A DNA stretch of 64,000 nt from Labia minor (lineage: Eukaryota; Arthropoda; Insecta; Dermaptera; Spongiphoridae), in NCBI GenBank assembly GCA_963082975.1, contig OY720346.1, positions 34,313,787 to 34,377,786 of the forward strand. Direction: 5' to 3'. Of this stretch, positions 36,610 to 49,130 are shown piece by piece. Position numbers and translations under genes: made by a program. Numbering within the stretch: position 1 is the stretch's first letter; every line of letters starts with the position of its first letter. The notes under the pieces were generated by a model that made no database searches, was not told the origin of the DNA, and worked only from the letters and a program-made list of their open reading frames with translations.

Positions 36610-37276
36610 GATAGGGTTGCAAATAAGTTTTAAAAGATTTAAAAAATAAAATGTGTTATTAATAATAAAACATAATTGGAGCAAATTAGTGTCAAATTCA
36701 TATTAAACAGATTTTGGGCTTTAGTTTTCACAATGTCTGATTTTTTCCAAATACACTGTGTGGGCAGAGATGACAATAGTTAAAGTTACGAATTAACTGT
36801 AAGAATAAAATCCACATTTTAGCAATCCTTTAAAACTTACTTGTACTCCTAATATTCGAATATCGTATATATTTATATATACATTTGGATAGATAATGTT
36901 AAATTTTGCGTGCTTAGGCAAAACATTTTTTTTTTTTTTTATTTTTTTTTTTTATTATAAAATTGTATTTCACGAATATATTTTTTATAAGGAACATTAT
37001 AAGTCCGTCTTCATTTCAGGAAAATAATAAAATATTCACCATGCAGTCAAAATGTTCCAAATTCAAATAAACAATCCAAACCAAAATATGGTATTTTTTT
37101 TCTTAATGAGTTATAAATATCATTTTGTAAGATCATCTTCTTTTCATTTGCGGAATCGATTTTTAGTGGTTGTAGGTTGTGGTGTAGTGTGACGAGGGTG
37201 TGTATGAGTGGAGGGGTAGGAGGAGATGGCTTGTAGCCTTCCTCCGTAGGACGCTTCTGATTTCTGTTTTGGCCTC
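35562..37276 (-). other. Spacer between abrupt cassettes 4 and 3
   Basis: Contains a G/C-rich patch at 35800-35900 and an (AC)-rich run at 35938-35972 in which several overlapping frames are open. None has a C2H2 pattern, so I regard them as compositional. A TA run lies at 36568-36606. Remainder AT-rich. Confidence 0.5.
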
Positions 37277-37488
37277 CTAAAGAAGTTGCATGTGGGGTCG
37301 ACGACGCACCCCGTGCGTCTGCAGCATGTGGGTGTTGAGATACTGGCGTGTCTTGAAGACCCTTGAGCAGACGGGACATCGCTCGGCGGTCTGGCCCGCT
37401 GGCGCATGCACGTTCGCCAGGTGTTGTTTCAGATTGCTGGGTGTACTGTAGCGGCGCCCACACACCGGACAAGCGGGCCGGCTGGCAT
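37277..37488 (-). CDS. ab: abrupt, zinc-finger cassette 3 (alternative terminal exon)
   Basis: Acceptor GCGTTCCAG, phase-1 entry (G|AT), 212 nt to TAG at 37279-37277, giving a 434-aa isoform, the shortest. It reads DASRPA directly into finger 1, C-PV-C-GRRYSTPSNLKQ-H-LANV-H, then APAGQTAER and finger 2, C-PV-C-SRVFKTRQYLNT-H-MLQT-H. The tail is only GVRRRPHMQLL. Finger 1 helix residues (SNLKQH) and finger 2 (FKTRQYLNTH) closely parallel cassette 1 (GNLKQH, FKTKQYLHTH), suggesting the two share an ancestor. Codons are G+C-rich, unlike flanking DNA. Confidence 0.85.
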
Positions 37489-40400
37489 CTGGAACGCGAC
37501 GAGCTCGGTTCCGGCCCCACGAAAATCCAACAAGCCAATAGTTCACGAGGCTTTTTTTGCTTTTTTTTTTTTTTTTTTTTTGTAATGACTGTTATTTTAC
37601 TTGTGAACTTGAAATATACCTAATCAATTCATTGGCCATTTCAATATTTAAAAATAAATAAATAAACCCACACACCTTTATTTAAAATAATACCCAAAAA
37701 CTTAACTATTTCGAAATTTGTAACTAAAACAATAATTATTTAATTTTTTTTTTTCAATTGAAAAAAAAAATCTGCACTAAATTGGCAAAAATGTTAGTCG
37801 GGCAAAGAAAACGAAAACAAAAACAAACAAAAAAAAAGCATGCAAATTGAGTGCAGAAAATTTTTTAATTAAAAATTTCAAACTAAATCTAATACACTTG
37901 AATATATAACCCACTTTATTTTATTTAAAAAAGAAAAATGAGGAAAACAACATCACATTATAAAAATAGAAGATTTGAAATTAGTTAAGTATTAGAAAAA
38001 AAAGAGTTTAAAAAATTAATCAGTCATTTTTTTATTTTAGAAAAATATCAAAAGCAACATCTTATAATGATGTTTTAAAGATGTTGATCAGAGTTGTGAT
38101 TATTATTTTTCCATTATAAAAGTGATTCAGTGTAGTCACAAGTCTTTTGCTTGTTCTTCAGATAATTCAATCATCATTTTCAAAATAATTAAAATACCAA
38201 AGTAACATTTATTTATTATACAAATTAAAATTAATATTTATTCTTTTAGAAAAAAAAATGCCCGTTTGAAGGAAGAAAATAAATAAAATTAATGTATGTG
38301 AGTTATATTAAACATAAAATAATTTCAATATAATAGAATGTGTTAAATGATTAATTAATTTCTTTCCGTTTTTATGATTACTTATTTCAAATACATTAAT
38401 TGTATCTATAATTATAATGAATTGAAAAAAAAACAATTAATAATTAAATTTAATAAATTAAATATCAAATAAAAAAAAAATTAAAAATAATTAATTTAGT
38501 AATGTTGAATAATTATAAATCGTTATTTCAGTTTTCTAAAGAAAGCAAAGCTATTGTCCGAAGAAACACTCTTCTAATAAATACTCTATATATGTATATG
38601 TAATAATATATACTCTTCCAAAACATACTATCTAGATCTAGATGTATAATATATATTTAAATAAATGTCAAATATAATGGTGGTAGGTTGAGATTATCAT
38701 CCTATATTATCAAAATATTATATTTAAATAATAATGATTATAAGATTAGTTTAAATTGTCTTATTTTTTTTTATTGTATTATATTTTTTTTTTAATATTT
38801 AATTTTGCAACATAATATAATGGATTTATCAAAAAATAAAATAATAAATATCCCAATGTAATAATTTTATAAGATATCATGAAAAAAAATTAATTGAATT
38901 CTAATCAGATGAGCTTCATTAAATAATAATAATAATTATAAAAAGAATAATTAGAGAATGTTTCTTATCAATATATATATATAAAGTGATAACATGATTG
39001 GAATGTGAATTATAGAAGATCTATTTTAAATATATAGATAATGAATTGATAAGAGGAGGTATGGATTTTATTATTCGTCAAAATTATATTTTATGGAGTA
39101 TTTATTTAAAAAATAAATTATTTGACAGAATTTTAAGAATTAAAAGATGTAAAGAGAATGGAAAATTAAATAACTAATATAAAAACTATTATTTCAAAAG
39201 TTTCTTTAAAAGTAATTTTTGAAATAGTTATACATAATTATAAGGTATTTTAATTAATTAATTAATATGCTATAAAAACAAATTTACATACGATGCGTTC
39301 CGAAAAACTAAATTTCAAATTTATTTATCCTCATAGATCTAAAGATTTCAAGTTACGCAGTCTTATCAAAAATAAATAATAATGTATAATTATATTAAAA
39401 AAAAAAGATTTTTATTTTTAAAGGAGTATTAATTATTATTATAAAATTATCAAAATAATGAAAGATTTCATTTTAACATAATCTTAATAATTATAGGATT
39501 TGAATTTTTTTTTTTTAAATTATGACTTAAAAAGTTGACGTATATTAATTGCGAAAAATATTTGAATTCTAATTTTGTAAAAAAATTTTTAAATGATAAG
39601 ATAGGACTTATTTAATAACAATATTTATTACTAATGCTAGTACCTAGAATGATAATAATAATTAAATAAAAGATAAAATAATTATTAATTATATTTAAAG
39701 ATAGTAAATATGTATATGTATATATATAATGTTATATATATTCCTGTAAATTTTCAAAGAATTCTTGATTTTAAAATTTTGAAGAAAGTAAATGATAAGA
39801 AATTTGTTCTTTTCATTTTGATTAAGAATTTATTATATTAATCATTAAATTTGATCCATGTAATAATTTTTTTCTTTACATTAGTCTGTATCAGAAACTG
39901 TTAAAATAAAAATGATGAGATAAAAAATAAAATAATAATAATCAAAAAATGGAAAAAAAAAATGATGAAAATCATTTTTTTAAATAAAATTGGTATGTTA
40001 CAAATCAATATTAATTTGTTTGTTTTTTTTATATATTTTTATTATATATATATTTTGTTCTTTTGTTTAATAAGATATACAAATTTAATTTAAATAAAAT
40101 CCAAAATAATTTAAATATATATTTACTTATATAGTAATTAAATATTTCAAAATAATTAATAGTTTAATTTTTTATAGCTGTACTGTAAAATATAAAAATA
40201 ATACTCAAAATATAATAGTGAAAATCATTATTAAATATAGTTTTTATATAAATATTAATATAGTATACAAAAAATTTTTTTAAGCGTTTGGTAATTTTTT
40301 TTTATCATTATATATTTACTTTACTTTTTTTATTTATTATAAAATAAAAATTAAATGTTTTATTTTTTTAATTAAAAACACAGCCTATAAATATAATATA

Positions 40401-42184
40401 GACAAAAATATTGGCTTAATAAGATATGTTCATAAAAGCTATTTTTATATTTTTGCATTTTATATGTACAATAATTTGAAAATTCACAAAAAAAGAAAAA
40501 AATTGAATTTTTTTTTATTTTTTTGCAATTGATGATTTGATTGATATATTATTATATATATTATTGAATTTATTATATATTAAATATAAAACACAAATGT
40601 GAACATTAAATTTGCATCACGGTCACTAAGTTTTTATTTAATTAATTTTTTTTTTTTTTTGTTTTAAGCTAAATCACACTAAGAGCTAAATAGGAACCCA
40701 TTTCGTATCTTGAAAGAATAGTCGCAGGCAGATATTAAAAGAAACAGTAATTATTAAATAAATCGAAAAAATAATTAATAAATTTTTTTGTTAAATTTTT
40801 GGAAGATTATTTGAAAAAAATAAATAGGTGAGATGGATTTGTTTGTTCTTAAATCCTGTCTTGATGTTTTTAAACCGAAAATAAGTAGGTTATTTTTAAA
40901 TAATTCTATTTTAGTATAAAAGAAAGAAAATATTTAAAAGTTAATTGATTATTTTTAAAAATAAAAAATAGTGAACCTGACTAAATGTAAAGGGTAAATG
41001 CAAATGAAAAGATAAAAAATAATTAAAAATTAATTTAAAATATTTATTTAATTTATTCATATTTTTTTTGTATGTCTTTTAAAAGTTCATAAAGAATTCA
41101 GTAGATAATATTAATAAGAATTTAGTTTCCAACATATTTCTTCATTGTTTTCGATCTCTGATTTAATTAATATATTTTTTTTATTATAAGATTTTTCTTT
41201 CAATGTGATTTTAGTATTTCATTATCAATAATTTTATATATTCCAACCACCTTGTATTAATGTTTAATTAATTATTTTAAATTTATTCCATCTATTCTTA
41301 ATATATTTTTTAAAAAATATATTTTAGATATTTATACTGATAGGTAGATATCATTTGTAAACAAAGGTTATACAATATCATTGTCTCCTCTTCCTTAATG
41401 GAAGGGAAAAATACCTCAACTCATCCACAATTTTGATGTTAAATGAAAGAAAATTAAATTTTTTAACATATTAAATTAATATTTTATATATTGAAAATTA
41501 TAAGAAAATTATCAATTTTTATAATTCTAGTTTATCTTTTTAATGTAAAGAACATATTTTAACATTACCATAGAAAAAAGTTTTATTAAGAATTAAAAAA
41601 TTAATCGAAAATTTCATTTTTAATTTTATATTAAAATAAAAAAAAATTCTTGGTTATATGCAAATGTTTTTATTTATTAAAATACGTAATTTCGTATACG
41701 TCAATTCTGTCATTTTTCATTTGTTAATATATTTAAGAGTATTTTATTATTATGAATTTATAATTTTTATTTTTAGTTAATATATATCAATTAACATTAA
41801 TTTATGAATTAATATATATATATATATAGTTGTATATTCGTATATATTAATTATTAGATATGATAATCAAATTATTATATATATTATATATTATATATAT
41901 TATAATTCGGTATTTATTTAAAAAATATTAATAATTTTTTGGATTTTTTGAAAACGTTTATTTGTTTCTTGAAATAAATGCCTTTAACGACCATCTTTGT
42001 ATTTTTATTATTTATTTTTTTTTTCTTTTGTCTCTACAAACTAACATTAAAAATATAGAATGAAAATTATGTTTGTTTTTTTTTGTTTGTTTTAATGTCA
42101 ATATATTTTATAATTTCAACTTTTTTTTTGATAATTTGGCTCGGTGTTCAGGGCAAGTTCGCTTTATATGAACGGTTTTATTTT

Positions 42185-42217
<33 letters not shown>

Positions 42218-43328
42218 AATTCTTTATTACGTATATATATTTATATATTTATATCAAGTGTCAATCAAAATGAAATATAATTGAGATCGAATTTAGGAAC
42301 TTTGAAAAACAATAGTAATATCAGGGGCGTATGAGGATTGATGTTCACAACCTTTTCAATTTACTAAAAAAAATTATTTTCAAAATTTGAATATATATTT
42401 ATTTGTTTTCTTTTTTCGTCTCTCTTAATTTTTTACATCCGACTTGATTAATTCGTTTCGTTAAAAAGAGCCAGATAATTTTAATTATTTTTCTTATTAA
42501 ATTAATAAATTTCATTTATTGTTAAAATACTTTATTTAATTATAATTAATTGTTATATAATAGTTAAATTTTACTTTTTTTTTAATTTTCAAAAAGGTTG
42601 TTCACTGAACAATGCTGAACAAAAAATATACGTCCTTGTTATATACTAGATCATAATAAAAAAATAAAAAAATGCAATTAATTTACCTTGCTTAATTAAA
42701 AAATATTTTAATTATTGGTAATCATGTCAATTTATGTCATTGAGAGAGTAGGTAATTACTTATATATTTATTTTTAGATGAATGATGAAACTTTTCATTT
42801 TTAAAGTAATACAAATCAAAACTATTTATAAATAAATGATTCATTTGTTCTTAGCAAAATATAATTTTTTAAATTCAAATTTTCAATATTAATATAAAAT
42901 AAAAAAAAAATTATAAACCAAACATTTATAAAAAATATCCTTTTCATGATTAAACAAAATAAAAAAAGTTAAATTAATTGTAAATTTATGTTAAATTTAA
43001 AAGTATAAATATTTTTTTAAGATTTTTAGGAGTGTTTTTATTTTTCATAGTTAATGAATTATATTTCACTGGTTTATTTTAATATCAATTAATAATTATT
43101 TATTCTATTTTAATAAATATTTTTTCAATTTTTATTATGAAAGAGGTCAATAAGTAATAACATTTTGATTATTTCTTTTTTTTATTTTACTTTATGAAAT
43201 TGGAGTATGAATAAACATGAAAAAATAAATAATTTTTAGGTTTTAGAGAGAATATTGTAAAATATAAAATTAATAAAAAAAAGGAAGAGCAAGGTAAAAA
43301 AATATTTATTTATTTTTTTATATAAAAA
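37489..43328 (-). other. 5.8-kb spacer between abrupt cassettes 3 and 2
   Basis: Uniformly AT-rich with poly(T), TA and TAA runs. No open frame with finger spacing on the minus strand, and no G+C-rich island that might mark another cassette. Confidence 0.6.
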
Positions 43329-43690
43329 CTAATACTGGGCTTCAAGAGGCTCCGATGGGGCCAAAGAACGCTGTTGTTGTGTAGTATGTTGGAGATGATG
43401 TTGTTGTTGTTGTTGTGTAAATAATCGTTTAGTTAAACTGTGTACATTACGCAAGTGTACTTGTAAATAATGTCGAGTTTTAAATTTTTTATAACAGATA
43501 TGACACCGTTCCCACAATGCAAGGGGTTTTTCCACATGAACATTGTTCACATGTTGTGCAAGACCGTTTCTGTGATCAAACGTGCGCGTACAGATGGGGC
43601 ATAGGAAGCGATCGATGTTGGCGGAGGTGATGTTGCCGATGCCGACCCCGCCGCACGGTCCGCCGACGCTCGCCGCAAAAAGGGCCAGCC
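43329..43690 (-). CDS. ab: abrupt, zinc-finger cassette 2 (alternative terminal exon)
   Basis: Acceptor CGCTCGGTGCAG, phase-1 entry (G|GG), 362 nt to TAG at 43331-43329, giving a 484-aa isoform. It begins LALFAASVGGPCGGVGIGN. Finger 1 is C-PI-C-TRTFDHRNGLAQ-H-VNNV-H, the linker VEKPLALWER, and finger 2 C-HI-C-YKKFKTRHYLQV-H-LRNV-H. The tail is Gln-rich (FTQQQQQHH...) and ends EPLEAQY. Finger 2 resembles cassettes 1 and 3 (FKT-Q/H-YL-H), while finger 1 is distinctive. Finger 1 has no ATG in a convenient place, so a simple ORF search would cut it off. Confidence 0.83.
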
Positions 43691-44340
43691 CTGCACCGAG
43701 CGAGCGAGGCCGCCATCAGAGCCAGCGTGGCACACACGACAACATCATCCTCTTTCATGGAACAAGGCACCCAAATGAACACTCCAAAACTCCAAAAATT
43801 ACTATTTTACTTTATGATTAATTTTTGTTTTCTGTTTTTGTTTCCAATTAACAAATTCATTCCAAAGAAGAAAAGATTTCAAGAAGATTTCAAATATTAT
43901 AATCAAGCGCCTTGTTACATGAAATGAGGATTTTATTTAATTAATTTAATTTTTTCAGAACTTAGCCCTGAAACCTTGATTCTTAAAAAATATTGAATTT
44001 TAAATTGATTTTAATATTTAATTAATTTTTTTAAAAAGTAGATAATTAATTGATAATAAATTTGTATTTAAAAGTAATAATATTAATATTTACTTAATGA
44101 TATGATAAAAAAAAAACTTAGATTTATAGTGAAAACAAAACATGACAAGATGAATGTAAAAAGGATGATTGATTTTATTTTATTATTTTTTTTTTTTTTT
44201 ATTTTTTTTATTTTTTATTTAAAAAGAATAAGAAAAATAAATGTTTTATTTTTTATTATTATTATTATTATTATTAATTTTCAAGATTGCTTGAATCATT
44301 GTGGAAGAAGATTTAAATAGTAAAGTTTTTTGTTTTTTGT
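43691..44340 (-). other. Spacer between abrupt cassettes 2 and 1
   Basis: AT-rich, with long T runs at 44185-44215 and a (TTA)n run near 44258-44276. A short GC-rich upstream flank of cassette 2 (43700-43770) is probably splicing context. No gene seen. Confidence 0.5.
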
Positions 44341-45260
44341 TTAGTTATGCATTGAATCCCGAGGCGAAGGGGGTTGTAAATTATGGTATCCTCCAACAAC
44401 ATGATCGGGACTTTGTGTCGTCGTTTGTCCAACAGCTGTGCTTACAGCAGGAGTGCTTGAACCGGTATTCGATGTCAAATTCCCAGATAAATGACTCAAA
44501 TTGCTTGGTAAGAAATTTGTATATTTGATATCAGATGGGAAATGTGTTGTGGGGAAATTGGCCGCAGCTGCAGCGGCTACGGCCGCAGCGGCAGCTCTAG
44601 GCAAAGGCAACTGCTGAGTAGGCTGTGGAGTTACTGAATGGTGATGTAGAAAATTATGAGGATGTTGAACTGCAGCGGCTGCCGCCGCTGCTGCTGCTGC
44701 TGCGGCTGCGGCTGCCGCTGCAGAGCCCATCGGATGTGGGTTCGGTGGGGGTAGTTGAGGTGGCACCGACGATGACGGCAGCGGCGGCGGCGGCGGCAAT
44801 GGTGGCGTTAACGGCATCCCTCCACCGCCATAATTGGACTTGAGTGGAGTGATTTCAAGTTGAGAAGGCATTTGTGCATTTGAAAACAATGGTCCATGGA
44901 ATTGGCCATGCTGAGTAACGAGATTCTTAACCGCTCGTTGACGGATTCCATGCAATTGCAACAAATGAGTGTGCAAATATTGTTTGGTCTTGAACATTTT
45001 GCCACACAATCGGCACACCTCGCGATTCTCCGTCGACATTTGCAAATGGATATTCATGATGTGCTGTTTCAAGTTGCCGGCGTTGCTGTACTCTTTCCCG
45101 CACAACGGACACACCGGTTTGGGCTGCGTGTTGTTGGCCGCCGCTGCCGCTACAGCTGCCGCTGCGGCCGCGTTGTTTGCTGCAGTGGGTGTCGAGGCGG
45201 AGGCTCCGGACACCGCTGGCCCGGGCGTCTTGTACGCCCCTGCGATGCCCCGCCACGACT
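44341..45260 (-). CDS. ab: abrupt, zinc-finger cassette 1 (alternative terminal exon)
   Basis: Acceptor TTTTGTTTGCCAG, phase-1 entry (G|AG), 920 nt to TAA at 44343-44341, giving a 670-aa isoform. It begins SWRGIAGAYKTPGPA, then an Ala-rich run and the finger pair C-PL-C-GKEYSNAGNLKQ-H-IMNI-H / C-RL-C-GKMFKTKQYLHT-H-LLQL-H. A long low-complexity tail follows: LPPPPPLP, a run of about 17 alanines coded by mixed GCN, HNFLHHH, another Ala-rich block, then NFLPSNLSHLSGNL and an end at PPSPRDSMHN. Such Ala/Pro/His tracts are common in repressors. It is the cassette nearest the shared exons, and it is the largest single coding exon in the window. Confidence 0.87.
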
Positions 45261-46010
45261 CTGGCAAACAAAAGCATCCGTCTCTCTTCTGCTTTGCCAA
45301 GTCCGAGTCAGTCTTCTAATTTTGTATTTATAATTTTTATAGCTTTATATAGACTTTCTCTATTTATTTATTTATTTATTTCTAGTAAATTATATATCTA
45401 TATAGAATATATATTTATATTTAATATCTATCTATAGACATATATTTATCTATAGATATTTATAGATATATATTTATATATAGATAGATATTAAAAATAT
45501 TTTTTATTTTTTTTTTAAAAACATCCTCCGAGAGATATTTTTCATCCTTATTTTTATTTTTTGAAAAGAATAAAAATTAACCCATTCCCAAAATCTTCGC
45601 CGGGCAGTTTTTTTTTTATTTTTTATTTTTGTTCTTGTATTGATAGACACAAAAATCCTTCGTTGAACAAAAGAGATGGTTTTTTTTTTGGAGTCCCAAA
45701 ACCGGGGAGGAGGGGGAGGTTAGTGAGTTAATTAGACAAATTAGAAGCCTTTTTGTTTTATATTATTATTAATAAATTATTATCACGATTTTATTTTAAT
45801 AATTGGGATTAGTAGATATTGGGGGTGGCATGTATAGCCAGAATAAATGTTCATAGGGGGTTAGAGGGGTGATATAATCAAATGAGGGGTTGTTGTGTCT
45901 TTTGGTGAAAGGTATATGATTAAATAAGAGAATAAGATTTTTAAAAAGTGAAATTAAAACAAATTGATAGAAAATAAAAATTAGAATAAGAAAATAACTT
46001 TTGCACTTAC
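45261..46010 (-). other. Intron before cassette 1
   Basis: Contains strings of TAGATA/TATCTA units at about 45395-45490 that are near-palindromic, then AT-rich sequence. Donor GTAAGT at 46010-46005. All five cassettes must be chosen by splicing from this donor. Confidence 0.5.
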
Positions 46011-46073
46011 CAAAGTTGGCCTCCTGATTGCTGTTGTGTATTCCTGATGGTCCTGGAAGCAGTCCGGGGATAC
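46011..46073 (-). CDS. ab: abrupt, shared exon 5 (last common exon)
   Basis: 63 nt after acceptor TTGTTTTAG, donor G|GTAAGT. It enters and leaves in phase 1, so it could be skipped without changing frame. It reads GIPGLLPGPSGIHNSNQEAN then F plus one base. Reading LLGLQ of the previous exon straight into GIPGLLPGPSG gives a smooth Gly/Pro/Leu linker, which supports the unusual GC donor upstream. It is the branch point to all finger cassettes. Confidence 0.85.
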
Positions 46074-47022
46074 CTAAAACAAATTAGAAGACGGAATAAT
46101 TAGTATTAATTTTCATTAATATTTAACTCTACAATATAATCATAATAATATTTATAATAATCAAATTTATAATCTAGTCATTTATTTTTAAATAAACTGA
46201 TTTATAAGTTAATGAAGAAAGTTCAAAATAATCAATCAATTGTTCATTTTGTTTAATAATGTTTTATAATATAATAAATTAATTTAAATTTATACTAAAT
46301 ATGAATTTTTAAAATATTTTTTTATTTATAAATTAAAAATATTTAAATATGAAATTATAATATAAAGATCTCAGATAATCTAATTGTTATTGGAAAACAA
46401 ATATTTTGTTTTTTCCTCTTGATTTATTTTTCTAATTGTTTAAAAGTAGTTTTTATAATTTAAAAATATGTTTTCCAAATTAAAAATAATATATATTTGA
46501 TAGGTTTAATCAAAAATTAAAATTGATTATATTTAATTCATTTTTATTTTTCACTCAATCATTTTAAGTTGTTTTAAAAAATATAAATTATAAAATTAAT
46601 TTATAAAAAACAAAAAGTGTACAAAAAAATATTTTAAAATACATTATTATGTTTGTTTTTATATGTTAGCATTATTTATACTGATAATATATTAGTAATT
46701 AAAATGAATTTATTAACATTTATTTGACTTAATTATAGAAAAGATTTAAAATTTATTCTTTAATCAATATAGGAATAAAAAAAACAAACTATTAATTAGT
46801 ATGTGAGCGTAGTTGATACATCAACGTAATAAGTAATCATTTTTCCAGTTCACACTTAAAAATCAAATTAAATAATCTGATAAGTGAGAATATAATTAGT
46901 TGTTTTTTGATAATGGCCTTGGTTTATCTCTCTCTGTCTTTTCTTTTTCATTTGTCTATAAAAATATTTATAAAGGTTTTTCCTTAATAAATAAAAAAAA
47001 ATAATATTATTCTGTCCCTTGC
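46074..47022 (-). other. Probable GC-AG intron of abrupt
   Basis: The exon ends TTGCAAG|GCAAGG. No GT occurs at or near the position needed to keep frame, while AG|GCAAG is the consensus for the minor GC-AG class. The acceptor is TTTTAG at 46074. Without splicing the frame reads on for about 50 codons to a stop at 46868, so intron retention would give a finger-less BTB protein. Confidence 0.65.
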
Positions 47023-47299
47023 CTTGCAATCCAAGCAGAGCTGCAGGGAAGGTGGGTGTTCGTGGAGTATCAAGTCCACCTGCTCCACCTAATCCAGTTC
47101 CATTTCCATGGTGAAGATGATGTGATGTTCCTGAATCGTCTAGTGGACTTGAGCCATATTCATTCGGTTCAGATTTGGGAACTAAATCACCACTACCGGC
47201 GCCACCACTTCCACCACCTGCACCGCCATCGGTATCACTTGAATTGCTATCCTCTCCAGTCGATTGGGCTTGTAGTGAAGAATCTGATGCGCCTTTCAT
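47023..47299 (-). CDS. ab: abrupt, shared exon 4 (low-complexity linker)
   Basis: 277 nt after acceptor TATTTTAG, phase 0 in, phase 1 out. It reads MKGASDSSLQAQSTGEDSNS, a Gly-rich block, then PKSEPNEYGSSPLDDSGTS, a His/Gly stretch and TPRTPTFPAALLGLQ. The Ser/Gly/Asp composition indicates a disordered linker between BTB and fingers. PKSEPNE resembles a sumoylation-type VPKSEP motif (inference). The internal ATG at its start is not thought to be an initiation site. Confidence 0.85.
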
Positions 47300-48845
47300 C
47301 TAAAATAAAAATAAAATAAAAAAGAACGATTAAAAGAGAAATAATAACTCAAATTTAATTTAAATTATTTAAATTTAACAAATAAAATAAATATAATAAT
47401 ATAAATTTAATTTAATTTAAAATTTTCCATTTTAAAAATACTATAATATTAATAATTAAAATTATTTGTATAATTTGTTTTGAAATATTAATAATTAGTT
47501 TTAATAAATTTATGAATTATTATTATTAATTTAATTCAACTTCCATATAAAATTACGCCAAAATTTATTAAAATATTTCAATATGTGTAAGTGTTTAGAA
47601 ATGTAAAAATATATAATCCACAATTGTGTCAGATAATGAAGAATATAATCATTAAAAATAAATTTAATACTAGTCGCGTCGCATTAATTATAATTCGGAT
47701 TTTATCTACTAGACTGAATTAATTTTTAAACTCTCATACAAAATTACAAACTAATTCTAAAACATTATTTTTATTATTATTATATTTCTAATCCAATTTT
47801 GATTTGAATTTTTCACAAAATAAACTATACAAAAGAGAGAGTTGTACTATATAAAATATACCTAATAGTGTAAACACATAATCTCAGAATATTTAAAAAA
47901 AATCAATTTAAGTTCATATAATAATTAAACATGTAATAACAATTCCAATATTGATAATAATAATAATAATATTAATAATAATCTGATATTAATATTCCAA
48001 GAAATCTTACTGATAAAAGAAAAATTATTATAGTAATTAGATTATTAATGATAATTTATAAAATGTCTAATAGATTTAATTACAAAAATATTAAGATGAA
48101 ATGATAAAAAGAAAAAAAAATCTTATCATTAGATTTGTATGAAAAATTTGCTTATTATTATATTTAATTTTTTTATATTGAATTATATTGCTCTAAATTA
48201 AGTTATCAAAAAATATATATATACCTATATTATATTTAATTTTTTATAAAAGAACAAGTTAATCTTTTAATGAATTTAATAAGAATAATATTAATAATAT
48301 TAATAATAAAATAGAATAAAAACATTTTCAGTAAGCGATTTAAGTATTTGATAATTATTTACAAATATCATATCAGTTTAAATAATTCATAATTCATATA
48401 AAAATTATATATAAATATTAAATTTTTATTTTATACTCTCTGATAATAGTATTATATAAAAAAATATAATTGAGAATTAAGTTTATATTATTTATTTATT
48501 TAATCTATTTAATTTCAAAGGGTACAATAGATCAATTGGTTTTATTTACGTATTTATTAACTTTGATATTTTTTTGTAATGTAATATTCAAATTTTGCCT
48601 ATTTTTACTTTTTGCAAACTACAAATTTTATTCTATAAAAAATATTTTTTTTCTGAAATTAAAATTTCCATATTATCAAAAATTAAAAAAAAATGTCTTT
48701 CAAATAATATAAATATTAAATAATTAAAATTAAAATAAAATAATATTAATAATAATAATGAATAGAGTGGAGTGTGTGGTTTTGATATCATTTAATATTA
48801 TTTGATTATATTTTATAATATTTATTAATCGATTTTCATTTGAAC
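47300..48845 (-). other. abrupt intron 3
   Basis: AT-rich intron with donor GTTCAA after CAG and a good acceptor. No gene, repeat family or unusual structure beyond TAA/TTA runs. Confidence 0.5.
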
Positions 48846-49130
48846 CTGGTGTGAGGCGTTTCCAGTATGAATGGTGGGTCCTCCACCTTCCAATGCTTGA
48901 CTTAAAAGTGTTTCTCGCATAAGTTGTTCACTTCCGCTACCCGATGTATGATGATTAGAAGTAGATCCAGGTGGTCCACCACCAGCCGATGATGCCGGTG
49001 ACGGTGAGAAACAATGTTCAGCTGAGGAGGCATTAGCTCTTATACGTTTCGGTGGCGGAGAAACAGGATCTTCATATGAGTCTTTAATATCGGAATTCCC
49101 TCCATGAGACCAAGGTAAAGCATTCGAAGC
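48846..49130 (-). CDS. ab: abrupt, shared exon 3 (nuclear-localisation-like linker)
   Basis: 285 nt (95 codons), acceptor TTGTTTTTAG, donor CAG|GTTCAA, phase 0 at both ends, so it is skippable in frame. It reads ASNALPWSHGGNSDIKDSYE then DPVSPPPKRIRANASSAEHC. The PPPKRIR segment is a plausible basic nuclear-localisation signal. Then Ser/Pro/Gly sequence and SEQLMRETLLSQALEGGGPT. Between BTB and fingers in all five predicted isoforms. Confidence 0.86.

Noticed and set aside
46868..47022. Extension of shared exon 4 to a stop at 46868 as normal coding sequence
   Set aside because: The extension is Lys/Tyr/Asn-rich AT translation, while splicing at the GC donor continues into a smooth linker. 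Retained only as possible intron retention.
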